Source of the DNA: a virus
Reading direction: 5' to 3' (one strand)
IMG/VR virus record: IMGVR_UViG_3300048928_000208
Span: 1-29,148 of that record
Length of the DNA: 29,148 bases
Shown piece after piece: positions 14,938 to 21,004 of this stretch (position 1 is its first letter; each line of letters opens with the position of its first letter). The notes below the pieces were generated by a model, which saw only the letters and a program-made list of their open reading frames with translations, made no database searches and was not told the origin of the DNA. Position numbers and translations under genes: made by a program.

Positions 14938-15224
14938 CAGTCGATGCCCAGCGCGTTCTTGTAGGTGTCGAGCAGCATGTCCATTTCGCGGCGGTCGTCC
15001 GGCTTCATTTTCCGGATGCGCACGATCTGACGCATGATCTTGACGTCGTAGCCGACCGCCTTGCCCTCGTTGTAGACGTCGCGGATGTCGTCGCTGATGC
15101 CCTTCTTCTCGTCCTCCAGGCGCTCGACGCGCTCGATCAACAGGCGCAGCCGGTCGTCGGCGGCGCGGTGCTCTTTGCGCTCGGTGCCGGGGATGGAGAT
15201 CTGTGCGGGGTCGGTGGAAAGCAT
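14937..15224 (-). CDS. GapR-like DUF2312 nucleoid-associated protein
   Basis: This 95-residue protein matches DUF2312, the GapR family: RLRLLIERVERLEDEKKGISDDIRDVYNEGKAVGYDVKIMRQIVRIRKMKP, then a short terminal helix with LLDTYKNALG. GapR of alphaproteobacteria is a dimer-of-dimers clamp that binds overtwisted AT-rich DNA and stimulates topoisomerases. A phage copy may help replication or condense or protect phage DNA. It has a GGAG ribosome binding site. The family call is strong; the phage role is inference. Confidence 0.88.
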   Translation of the reverse strand: MLSTDPAQISIPGTERKEHRAADDRLRLLIERVERLEDEKKGISDDIRDVYNEGKAVGYDVKIMRQIVRIRKMKPDDRREMDMLLDTYKNALGID

Positions 15225-15262
15225 GTCGGTTCTCCGTGGGGAGGGGAAAGGGAGTGGCTGGG

Positions 15263-15670
15263 TCAGGCGACGGCGCGGAGCTTCGCGACTTTCCGGTTGA
15301 GCGTGACGACCTCGCAGTCAGCCAGTTCACGGCCGCCGGGGCTCTCCGGGTGGTGGGCCTCGCCCTTGGCCGCCAGGAACTCGCGCGCAGCCTTCTCGAT
15401 CTCGTCGTGGCAGATGCCTTCCGGCACCGAGACGATGGCGTGGCCAGCAGGCAGCAGCAGCGAGAGCAGTTCGTCCGGCAGGACATCCACGAGGGCATCC
15501 AGCGCCGTCATCGGCATGACCGTCTCACCAGCGGCGTAGTTGCGCACGCTGTCGAGGCCGAGGTCCGCGTCAGCGGCGATCATCTTGAGGGTCAGGCCGT
15601 AGCGGGTGGGGTCCTGCGCAATGCGGAACATGCGCTTCTGGCGGTCGAGGATTTGCGATTTGCGATCCAT
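15263..15670 (-). CDS. Putative helix-turn-helix regulator
   Basis: From the ATG at 15670, chosen for its AGGA ribosome binding site, this is a 135-residue protein. Residues about 25-75 read as an XRE-like helix-turn-helix: YGLTLKMIAADADLGLDSVRNYAAGETVMPMTALDALVDVLP. Helix lengths and the LGLDSVRNYA recognition helix fit. The C-terminal half is helical and basic, with no known effector domain. It lies 14 bp after the previous gene. It could control late genes, but this is not established. Confidence 0.65.
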   Translation of the reverse strand: MDRKSQILDRQKRMFRIAQDPTRYGLTLKMIAADADLGLDSVRNYAAGETVMPMTALDALVDVLPDELLSLLLPAGHAIVSVPEGICHDEIEKAAREFLAAKGEAHHPESPGGRELADCEVVTLNRKVAKLRAVA

Positions 15671-15683
15671 GATTATCGTCCTG

Positions 15684-16091
15684 TCAGAGTGCATTAGGCT
15701 GCGTATGTGCAGCGAGATCAGAGGAAAGGCCCGTCCGGTCGCGGAGGGGGGTGTGGGGTTCGAACGACCGGACGGGCAGGGTCACGCCTTCGCGGGCAGG
15801 GGCCTGCGGGGCGTGGGGTATGGAATCGTGACCGGGGACGCGGAGATCTTCTTCGAAGTCCTCACGCTCTTCGTCGGTCAGAGGCTGGATCTTGCGAAAC
15901 CGAATGGCCGCGTGGCCCATGAAGTCGTTGATGCCGTCGAAGAAGAGGGCGATTTGAGGCCCGAACTTGACGTGCACGCCATGGTCCAGATCGTTGACGC
16001 GGTAGACGCCGCCCTTCCGGATCAGCCCTATGGAAAGGTTCGTGTCATCGACGCAGAGCGCGAGATCGCCGATCTGCCAGCTCTCACCCAT
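15684..16091 (-). CDS. Conserved phage protein of unknown function
   Basis: This is a 135-residue protein. The N-terminus (WQIGDLALCVDD, GGVYRVNDLDHGVHVKFGPQIALFFDG) is a beta-rich module seen in many alphaproteobacterial phage early operons. A RFRKIQPLTDEEREDFEEDLRV acidic helix follows, then a Pro-rich tail. No function is known. It begins 3 nt after the LexA-like gene stop. Confidence 0.7.
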   Translation of the reverse strand: MGESWQIGDLALCVDDTNLSIGLIRKGGVYRVNDLDHGVHVKFGPQIALFFDGINDFMGHAAIRFRKIQPLTDEEREDFEEDLRVPGHDSIPHAPQAPAREGVTLPVRSFEPHTPLRDRTGLSSDLAAHTQPNAL

Positions 16092-16094
16092 AGC

Positions 16095-16409
16095 TCAGGC
16101 TCCCATGACTTCTGGATTGGTCTGGAAGGACCCGACACGGCGACGTTCGAGTTCTGCGATGAGATCAGCAGTGGACACGGTGTGGAGCGGTCCAACGTCT
16201 ACGATCTCGATAGCGCGCGCTCGGTTCGGCGACCGGCGGATGCGACCCCGCTCTTCGAGGGCAGCAAGCAGGCGATGCACACCGCTCTTGGAGGCGAGGC
16301 CCACAGCGTCCCGCATTTCAAGGAAGCTCGGCGCTACTCCGCCCGTGCTATCGATATAGCCCGTAAGGTAGGAGAGCAGGCTGCTCTGCTTTGTGGTGAG
16401 GGTGATCAT
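16095..16409 (-). CDS. LexA-type winged-helix DNA-binding protein without peptidase
   Basis: From the ATG at 16409 (ATGA overlap with the cro-like gene) this is a 104-residue protein. Residues 1-70 match the LexA N-terminal winged helix ([54 protein letters not shown]). The S24 peptidase domain of LexA is missing. It is probably a second regulator encoded just after the cro-like gene in the PR operon. What it binds is not known. Confidence 0.8.
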   Translation of the reverse strand: MITLTTKQSSLLSYLTGYIDSTGGVAPSFLEMRDAVGLASKSGVHRLLAALEERGRIRRSPNRARAIEIVDVGPLHTVSTADLIAELERRRVGSFQTNPEVMGA

Positions 16410-16621
16410 GCGGCGATCCGCCCGGGGTTGCTGGGCAGGCGGTCGAAGTCGGCCGTCGATGCTTTCCATCCCTGACGCGCGAGGCGCTCGATGATTTTCA
16501 GCTGCCACTCAAACGGAACGCGACGGCCCTGTTGGCGCCACTTTCTGCGAGTTGCCTCGTTCACGCCCAGCGCGGTTGCTTCCCGGTCGACGATGGACCA
16601 ATCGAGATGTTTGTGAGCCAT
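16406..16621 (-). CDS. Cro-like DNA-binding protein
   Basis: From the ATG at 16621 this is a 71-residue protein with a helix-turn-helix: [35 protein letters not shown]. This is the short YdaS/Cro-like form. It is the first gene from PR, diverging from the repressor. The ATG lies about 7 nt after the candidate -10, so its mRNA may be leaderless and no ribosome binding site is present. A TTG at 16639 in frame is an alternative start, but it falls inside the operator. Confidence 0.75.
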   Translation of the reverse strand: MAHKHLDWSIVDREATALGVNEATRRKWRQQGRRVPFEWQLKIIERLARQGWKASTADFDRLPSNPGRIAA

Positions 16622-16625
16622 GTCG

Positions 16626-16656
16626 ATTGTATGGGACAATTTGTCCCCTTCGTCAA
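16626..16656 (-). promoter_or_regulatory. PR promoter (cro-like / left operon)
   Basis: On the minus strand, TTGACG (16651-16656), a 17-bp spacer and CATACA (16628-16633) form the promoter; TACAAT at 16626-16631 with a 19-bp spacer is an alternative -10. The predicted start is at or near 16621, the first base of the cro-like ATG. The spacer holds operator O1. The layout is nearly identical to PL at 18303. Confidence 0.7.
16633..16647. promoter_or_regulatory. Operator O1 (oR)
   Basis: GGGACAATTTGTCCC is a perfect palindrome (7-bp arms with one central base). It lies in the spacer of PR, so a bound repressor would block the promoter. The same 15-bp motif occurs in three other places, two at PL. 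Confidence 0.8.
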
Positions 16657-16670
16657 GGACAAGGTGTCAC
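16656..16670. promoter_or_regulatory. Operator O2 (oR)
   Basis: AGGACAAGGTGTCAC matches the GGGACAAnTTGTCCC consensus at 12 of 15 positions. Its centre is 23 bp from O1, just upstream of the PR -35. The same spacing is found in the pair at PL, which supports it despite the mismatches. Confidence 0.65.
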
Positions 16671-16705
16671 GCGAATTTGCGCGAGAGACGCGGCATATTC
16701 GCGCC

Positions 16706-17191
16706 ATGCCTACAGTCCCTCAAGAAAGCGAATTCAACTCCCAGGTTCAGAAGCGTGTTGCTGAGATGCGCACAGCTAATGGCTGGACGCAGGAAGAGAT
16801 GGCGCGCTTTCTCGATGTGCCCAAGGATCGCTACAAAAAGTATGAGAACAGGCAGGGGTCTGCCTTTCCCTTATACCTGCTCCCTGTAGTCGCGAGGCTA
16901 ACCAACCGATCGCTGTCGTACCTACTGACCGGACGAGATGATTTCGGGGTTGGTAAGGTCAAGTCGAGGCAATCGGAGGCCCCTAGTGCAGAAGCGCTTG
17001 AGCGGGCCCTGGCGGACAACTTGCCGATGGCTGTGACCGTGCCTGAGGAGAAGCGCGCGCGATTTCTCGCTGAAGTCGTTGCAGAAACCCTTGGGCTTCC
17101 AGCATCTCCTCTGACCAACTCGGCCAGCGCTCACTCGAAAAAATCGGACGATCTCGCAGGAGGCGCTCTTCCTCCCGAGACCACCACATGA
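16706..17191 (+). CDS. Phage repressor-like protein (XRE helix-turn-helix, no peptidase)
   Basis: From the ATG at 16706 this is a 161-residue protein. Residues about 14-76 form an XRE helix-turn-helix (VQKRVAEMRTANGWTQEEMARFLDVPKDRYKKYENRQG, then LYLLPVVARLTNRSLSYLLTG). The C-terminal half (about 90-145) is helical and polar, with no S24 peptidase Ser-Lys dyad. It diverges from the cro-like gene, with the operators between. It is probably the lysogeny repressor binding GGGACA-type operators. It cannot be cleaved by the RecA/S24 route, so induction must work otherwise. A longer in-frame extension upstream covers the operators and is not used. Confidence 0.8.
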   Translation: MPTVPQESEFNSQVQKRVAEMRTANGWTQEEMARFLDVPKDRYKKYENRQGSAFPLYLLPVVARLTNRSLSYLLTGRDDFGVGKVKSRQSEAPSAEALERALADNLPMAVTVPEEKRARFLAEVVAETLGLPASPLTNSASAHSKKSDDLAGGALPPETTT

Positions 17192-17536
17192 ACTGAATTC
17201 GGGCGACCGCACAAGTTCGGGAGCAAGGGGCGCAGCCAGCATTGCAGGCGGGCTCGCTCAGGATATTTCGATTTTCCAGCAACGATTCGCCCTCCTTGTT
17301 CCCGGTCTGTTCTTGTACCACGGGTCGGGTGGGAACGGTATAGGATTTTTCCTACACGAACCGATTTGGTTCGTTTAAGGTCTGCTGCAGGAGGGTGCGG
17401 AGTCTATGCTATAAAGAGTGTCATTCCCGGCAAGACCGGCTAGAGGCTCGGCTCACCGCAAGATGGCCAACCATTTTTTCAACCATTCATTGACTTGTTC
17501 GATGTTATCCACAATCTCTGAGTGCGGAGAATCAAC
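17192..17536. other. Intergenic region with inverted repeats, DnaA box and extended -10
   Basis: A stretch of 345 bp after the repressor is without a gene. It is AT-richer than its surroundings. It holds two small inverted repeats (TAGGA-TTTT-TCCTA at 17341-17354; ACGAACC-GATTT-GGTTCGT at 17356-17374). The second is followed by TT only and could weakly terminate the repressor mRNA or bind a protein. It also has an extended -10, TGCTATAAA (17407-17415), and a perfect DnaA box, TTATCCACA (17505-17513). Confidence 0.55.
17407..17415 (+). promoter_or_regulatory. Candidate extended -10 promoter for the immunity-region accessory genes
   Basis: TGCTATAAA matches the extended -10 form TGnTATAAT. No good -35 is found at the usual distance. 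It would give a leader of about 115 nt before the gene at 17537. Confidence 0.35.
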
Positions 17537-17743
17537 ATGTCACACCACGATAAAAACCTGATCGCTTACGCGGCCGGTCCGCGTGGGCGCAAGCGACTGT
17601 TCCGCATGATCATGCGCGGCAGCCGAGAAATCACTTTCAAGCCCACCATCCCAGATATCAAACTCGGCTCTGTCGCCGATGACTGGCGGTCAGTGGGCTA
17701 CGACCTTCGTTCCGCGATGAATTCCCTGGAGCATTGTGAGTAA
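17537..17743 (+). CDS. Small unknown gene in the immunity region
   Basis: From the ATG at 17537 (CGGAG about 8 nt upstream) this is a 68-residue protein. It is basic at the start (HHDKNLIAYAAGPRGRKRLFRMIMRGSREITFKPT) and ends polar (WRSVGYDLRSAMNSLEH). No family is recognised. It overlaps the next gene by 8 nt, and together they form a two-gene unit between the repressor and PL on the repressor strand, a place often occupied by lysogenic conversion or exclusion genes. Confidence 0.65.
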   Translation: MSHHDKNLIAYAAGPRGRKRLFRMIMRGSREITFKPTIPDIKLGSVADDWRSVGYDLRSAMNSLEHCE

Positions 17744-18227
17744 TCCGCCAGCGACCCGCGAGAAGGGTAACGAAGACGAAGCCACCCTCCTGAGGAAATT
17801 GGAACCCTTGGTTAAGCCAGGTCAGGGGCCCAAGGTCGTTGAGATGGTCGGAATGACCGTTAGTAAAATGCACAGCGGTCCGCTTCCGCCGCCAGAAGAC
17901 TTAGCCGGTTATGAGGCAGCCCACCCTGGCGCGGCAGAGCGTATTCTTGCCATGGCGGAGCGCAATCAGGCTCACCGCCACAAGCAGGAAAACCGAATGG
18001 TGATTGGCGAGTTTGGTCTGCGCTTTATGGGGCAGGTCGGCGCACTACTCACGATCGCGATGCTGGCGGGCCTGGTAGGCCTTTGCTCCTATCTTAAGCA
18101 GCCGCTTGCAGCAGGTGTTGTCGCCGCAATTGGGGCGGCTTCGGCTTATTTCCTCCATCGCGATCGAGCGAACCGTGAGCCGAAAGCCAGCAACCAGCCT
18201 TCGAAGCAACCTCGGCGCAAGAAGTAA
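17736..18227 (+). CDS. DUF2335 family predicted membrane protein
   Basis: This 163-residue protein starts at GTG 17736, with GGAG 5 nt upstream. The middle (about 45-85) has the DUF2335 signature SGPLPPPEDLAGYEAAHPGAAERILAMAERNQAHRHKQE. Two transmembrane segments follow (about 100-119 and 123-140) and then a basic tail ending KKPRRKK-like. The family is widespread in bacteria and phages and has no settled role. Beside a repressor and before a terminator, it is probably expressed in the lysogen and may act at the membrane, for example in superinfection exclusion. That role is inference. Confidence 0.85.
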   Translation: MSNPPATREKGNEDEATLLRKLEPLVKPGQGPKVVEMVGMTVSKMHSGPLPPPEDLAGYEAAHPGAAERILAMAERNQAHRHKQENRMVIGEFGLRFMGQVGALLTIAMLAGLVGLCSYLKQPLAAGVVAAIGAASAYFLHRDRANREPKASNQPSKQPRRKK

Positions 18228-18250
18228 CTTCCGAAATCATTTCGCCATAG

Positions 18251-18278
18251 ACAGCCCCGCTCCGGCGGGGTTTCTTTT
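18251..18278 (+). terminator. Rho-independent terminator after the DUF2335 gene
   Basis: CCCCGC (18255-18260) pairs with GCGGGG (18265-18270) around a TCCG loop, followed by TTTCTTTT. It ends the repressor-strand unit and insulates PL. Confidence 0.85.
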
Positions 18279-18288
18279 GCAGGCGAAG

Positions 18289-18303
18289 GGGACAAATTGT
18301 CCT
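18289..18303. promoter_or_regulatory. Operator O3 (oL)
   Basis: GGGACAAATTGTCCT is a copy of the 15-bp operator with one arm mismatch. It lies immediately upstream of the PL -35, sharing one base with it, in the same position as O2 at PR. Confidence 0.75.
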
Positions 18304-18331
18304 TGACGTGAGGGACATATTGTCCCATAAG
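18303..18331 (+). promoter_or_regulatory. PL promoter (right early operon)
   Basis: TTGACG (18303-18308), a 17-bp spacer and CATAAG (18326-18331) form the promoter, with operator O4 inside the spacer. The predicted start is near 18338 and the first gene starts at 18387. The stretch TTGTCCTTGACG and the GGGACA..ATTGTCCCATA block are shared with PR. Confidence 0.7.
18312..18326. promoter_or_regulatory. Operator O4 (oL)
   Basis: GGGACATATTGTCCC differs from the O1 sequence at one position on the same reading. It lies 3 bp after the PL -35, as O1 does at PR, with its centre 23 bp from O3. Confidence 0.8.
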
Positions 18332-18386
18332 CTCTCCATCAGCCCAGCAGTGAGCCGCAAGCGCACTCGGGCCATGGAGGTCAATC

Positions 18387-18896
18387 ATGGCAACATCTCT
18401 TCCAATCCCGGAATTGTCGCCCCGCCAGACGGCGCGCTTCAACGCTTCGTTCCTAGTGGATGCGGACACCGGCTGCTGGAACTGGATCAAGTCCTCGGAG
18501 ACGAAGGGCTACGGCAGGTTCCGCATCCGCAAGAACTCCTACCGCGCTCACCGCGTCGCTTTTGCGATCAGCAATGGCGAATGCCCGGTCGACCGGATGG
18601 TGTGCCACACCTGCGACAATCGGCTCTGCGTTAATCCTGAGCACCTGTTCGCCGGTACGGCTCAGGACAACATCGACGACATGATGGCCAAAGGGCGCAA
18701 CGCCCCCGGATGCGACATGCCGCATCTGCGCGTACAGCGTCCTGCTGCACCGGCAACGCCGACCTGCATCAAGTGCGGCCACGTTCGCTCGGACGACTAC
18801 AAATACGTCAGTCGCGGAGGTCGTCATCGCCAATCCTGCCGGAAGTGCAAGGCGCTCCGCAATGCCGCACGCTCGGTCTCGCAGGTGGTGTCGTGA
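18387..18896 (+). CDS. HNH endonuclease (HNH_3 type) with extra zinc ribbon
   Basis: This 169-residue protein is the first gene of the PL operon, with a GGAGG ribosome binding site. The N-terminal part is a homing-type HNH_3 nuclease: [16 protein letters not shown] (30-45), [16 protein letters not shown] (52-67), and the metal-binding [20 protein letters not shown] (72-91), then [14 protein letters not shown] second Cys set (C127/C130, C151/C154) forms a zinc ribbon. Such genes are often mobile or act in DNA processing. Its place next to the operator suggests insertion early in the operon. A homing role is not shown. Confidence 0.85.
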   Translation: MATSLPIPELSPRQTARFNASFLVDADTGCWNWIKSSETKGYGRFRIRKNSYRAHRVAFAISNGECPVDRMVCHTCDNRLCVNPEHLFAGTAQDNIDDMMAKGRNAPGCDMPHLRVQRPAAPATPTCIKCGHVRSDDYKYVSRGGRHRQSCRKCKALRNAARSVSQVVS

Positions 18897-19276
18897 AGCA
18901 CTTCGCCCCCGCATTCACCCCGGCGCGCGCCGCCGAGTGGCACGAAACCCCGGCTGTCCTGGCGGTAATCGCCAACATCGACATCTACGACCTGTTCCTG
19001 CACCGCCCGCGTCTGGTGATGGGCACGGACCAGCTCGTCATCACCGGATCGCCCGTCGAAGTTCTCGACCGCCTGCGCGCCGAGCATGCTTCCAACACCA
19101 TGGGCAGCTTCGAGAACGCCGCCGACAAGCGCGCGTACATCGCTGCCATGGGGCCGGACGCTCGCACGGTTCTCGCTGACTGCTTCGGCGATCCCCACCA
19201 GTTCGAGGGCTACTCGGAATACGAGGCTACCGCGATGTGGCGGTGGGACTTCGAAGCTCGGGGGATTGCGGCGTGA
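18893..19276 (+). CDS. Phage early protein of unknown function
   Basis: This 127-residue protein starts at GTG 18893, overlapping the HNH stop (GTGA). The composition is mixed, with [18 protein letters not shown] and [32 protein letters not shown] segments and an acidic end ([16 protein letters not shown]). No family is recognised. It is coupled to the HNH genes on both sides. Confidence 0.65.
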   Translation: MKHFAPAFTPARAAEWHETPAVLAVIANIDIYDLFLHRPRLVMGTDQLVITGSPVEVLDRLRAEHASNTMGSFENAADKRAYIAAMGPDARTVLADCFGDPHQFEGYSEYEATAMWRWDFEARGIAA

Positions 19277-19737
19277 GCATCGCCAATATTGGCGAGCGCC
19301 TTCAGGCTGCTGGCGCTGAAATCCTCTCGCCCACCAACCCTTACGAGGTTCTGCGCTTCCGGACGTCATATGGAGTCGGCGTGGTCTATCGCGGCAAGCG
19401 CGGCGAAACCTGGAATGCCGAAGCGCTGGCAGCCCGCGAGCACATGGAAGCGCGCAAGGGCTCGCTCGCCCCGGTGGCCGTCAAGGGTCGCCGCAAAGAT
19501 CGTAGCACCGTCGGCGCGCTTATGGCTCGCGATGGAGGCGACTGCTTCTTCTGCGGAGCTCCGCTCGATGGAGACGTGACAGTCGAGCACCTCGTGGCGA
19601 TTGCCCACGGCGGCCCGAACCACATCAGCAACCTCTTCCTTGCCCACGCCGAATGCAACCAAGCCGCTGGCCACATGAGTGGCGCGGAAAAGGTGCAGAT
19701 GGCGCTGCGGCTTCGTCTTCAGGGAGTTCCGGCATGA
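19273..19737 (+). CDS. HNH endonuclease
   Basis: This 154-residue protein starts at GTG 19273 (GTGA overlap). Residues about 88-130 form a classic HNH nuclease: CFFCGAPL (C91, C94), VEHLVAIAHGGPNHISNLFLAHAECN with E105-H106 catalytic, N120 and C128. This type nicks DNA and in phages can serve packaging, homing or defence roles. It is the second HNH gene in a row. No HNH cofactor motif links it to the terminase, which is on the other arm. Confidence 0.85.
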   Translation: MSIANIGERLQAAGAEILSPTNPYEVLRFRTSYGVGVVYRGKRGETWNAEALAAREHMEARKGSLAPVAVKGRRKDRSTVGALMARDGGDCFFCGAPLDGDVTVEHLVAIAHGGPNHISNLFLAHAECNQAAGHMSGAEKVQMALRLRLQGVPA

Positions 19738-19934
19738 CCCGCCTTGCACAGACCGCTCGCGCCGTCGCCACGCGCAGCTTCGACTGGGACCGCTTCGCCG
19801 CTGAACAGTGCGCGGCTCGTGACCAGCATGTCGCTGACCTGGATGCCGCGCAGGACCGCTGCGCTCGCTTTGGCCTCATGCTCGACAACATCGCAGCTGG
19901 CCTGATCGCTGGCATGGACGAGGGGTGCGCCTGA
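19734..19934 (+). CDS. Small unknown early protein (66 aa)
   Basis: The ATG at 19734 overlaps the HNH stop (ATGA). The product is a 66-residue Ala-rich helical protein (TRLAQTARAVATRSFDWDRFAAEQCAARDQHVADLDAAQDRCARFGLMLD). No family is recognised. Confidence 0.6.
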   Translation: MTRLAQTARAVATRSFDWDRFAAEQCAARDQHVADLDAAQDRCARFGLMLDNIAAGLIAGMDEGCA

Positions 19935-20161
19935 TGGCCCGGCTCGTTCTCGCCTTGGCTGTCGCCGCCTCCGTTCTTTTCGGCACGGATGCCCTGATCT
20001 CTCACTGGTTCCGCAACAACCCGTCGGCGCTGAGCTTCGCCTTCACCGATTGGTACGGCGTGTTCGCTCTGGCTGGCGGCATCATCGTGGCCCTCTCTCC
20101 GGTCGCAGGCATTGCCTTCGTCATCTGGTGGGAAAGCCGTCGCAGCGGGGAGGGCCAGTAA
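19934..20161 (+). CDS. Small membrane protein (two transmembrane segments)
   Basis: From the ATG at 19934 (TGATG overlap; a GTG at 19925 is an alternative) this is a 75-residue protein. It has an N-terminal hydrophobic helix (ARLVLALAVAASVLFG), a middle stretch SHWFRNNPSALSFAFTDWYG and a second helix (VFALAGGIIVALSPVAGIAFVIWW), then a basic tail. No family is recognised. Confidence 0.65.
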   Translation: MARLVLALAVAASVLFGTDALISHWFRNNPSALSFAFTDWYGVFALAGGIIVALSPVAGIAFVIWWESRRSGEGQ

Positions 20162-20256
20162 TGTCCGTCCGCCGTGAGTTGACGCTGATCGTCGTCACCT
20201 TCCCCATCGCTTCCGGCCTCGGCGCTCTCTGGGCGCTGATGACTGCCTGGCACTGA
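20161..20256 (+). CDS. Tiny membrane peptide (31 aa)
   Basis: A 31-codon gene starts at the TAATG overlap with the preceding stop. It encodes MSVRRELTLIVV followed by a hydrophobic stretch ending LWALMTAWH, one likely transmembrane helix. Very small early phage membrane peptides are common. The call rests on the overlap and hydrophobicity only. Confidence 0.5.
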   Translation: MSVRRELTLIVVTFPIASGLGALWALMTAWH

Positions 20257-20272
20257 CCTCAAGGACACGCAC

Positions 20273-21004
20273 ATGAACGCTGTGACCACTATTGAAGCCG
20301 CCGCCACGGCATTCACGCCTACGCTTTTCGCGGCCATGGCAAAGGCCTTCCCGAAGATCGAGGGAGCATTGAAGGACACGGACAACCCGGCCTTCAAGCG
20401 CGACGGCAAGGCGCACAAATATGCCGACCTTTCGAGCGTCGTGTCGGCGGTGAAGCCGGCGCTGTCGGAGAACGGCCTGTTCTTTGCTCAGATCACCCAT
20501 GAGCAGACCGGAGGCGTTTGCGTCGAAACCCTCGTCTGCCACGAAAGCGGCGAGAGCATGAGCTTCGGGAAGCTGTTCGTCCCTGCATCCAAGCAGGATG
20601 CCCAGGGATACGGCTCGGCTCTGACTTATTGCCGTCGATACTCCCTCATGGCTGCCTTTGGTGTCTGCCCCGAGGACGATGACGGCAATGCGGCGGCGCA
20701 GTCCCATCGGGCCGACCCGGAGCCTGTCCAACACCGGACAATGCCGGATGCGGAGTTCTCTAGGCTTGCCCAGCTTCAGCAGGCTTCCGGCGTGTCCACG
20801 GCGCGCCTGTGCAAGGAGTACGGCGTCAATGATCTCCGACACCTTGATCAGGATCAATACGCCAACGCCATTTCGCGCCTGACGGACACCATCGCCAACA
20901 AGGCGAGGGAAGAAACGAACCGTGCCGCGCAGAGCGAGGGCGCCCTGAACCGCGCAGGCCAGACCGGCGCTGGTTTTGACCTCAACGACGAGATCAAGTT
21001 CTGA
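20273..21004 (+). CDS. erf: ERF family single-strand annealing protein
   Basis: This 243-residue protein matches the ERF family, which anneals complementary single strands in phage recombination and genome circularisation. The family core is at about 20-140: AKAFPKIEGALKDTDNPAFK, the KYADLSSVVSAVKPALSENGLFFAQ segment, and the highly typical KQDAQGYGSALTYCRRYSLMAAFGVCPEDDDGNA. The C-terminal third is a variable linker with a helical tail ending DLNDEIKF. It is the first of a recombination block with SSB and works with RusA and the helicase. The stop overlaps the next start. Confidence 0.92.
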   Translation: MNAVTTIEAAATAFTPTLFAAMAKAFPKIEGALKDTDNPAFKRDGKAHKYADLSSVVSAVKPALSENGLFFAQITHEQTGGVCVETLVCHESGESMSFGKLFVPASKQDAQGYGSALTYCRRYSLMAAFGVCPEDDDGNAAAQSHRADPEPVQHRTMPDAEFSRLAQLQQASGVSTARLCKEYGVNDLRHLDQDQYANAISRLTDTIANKAREETNRAAQSEGALNRAGQTGAGFDLNDEIKF

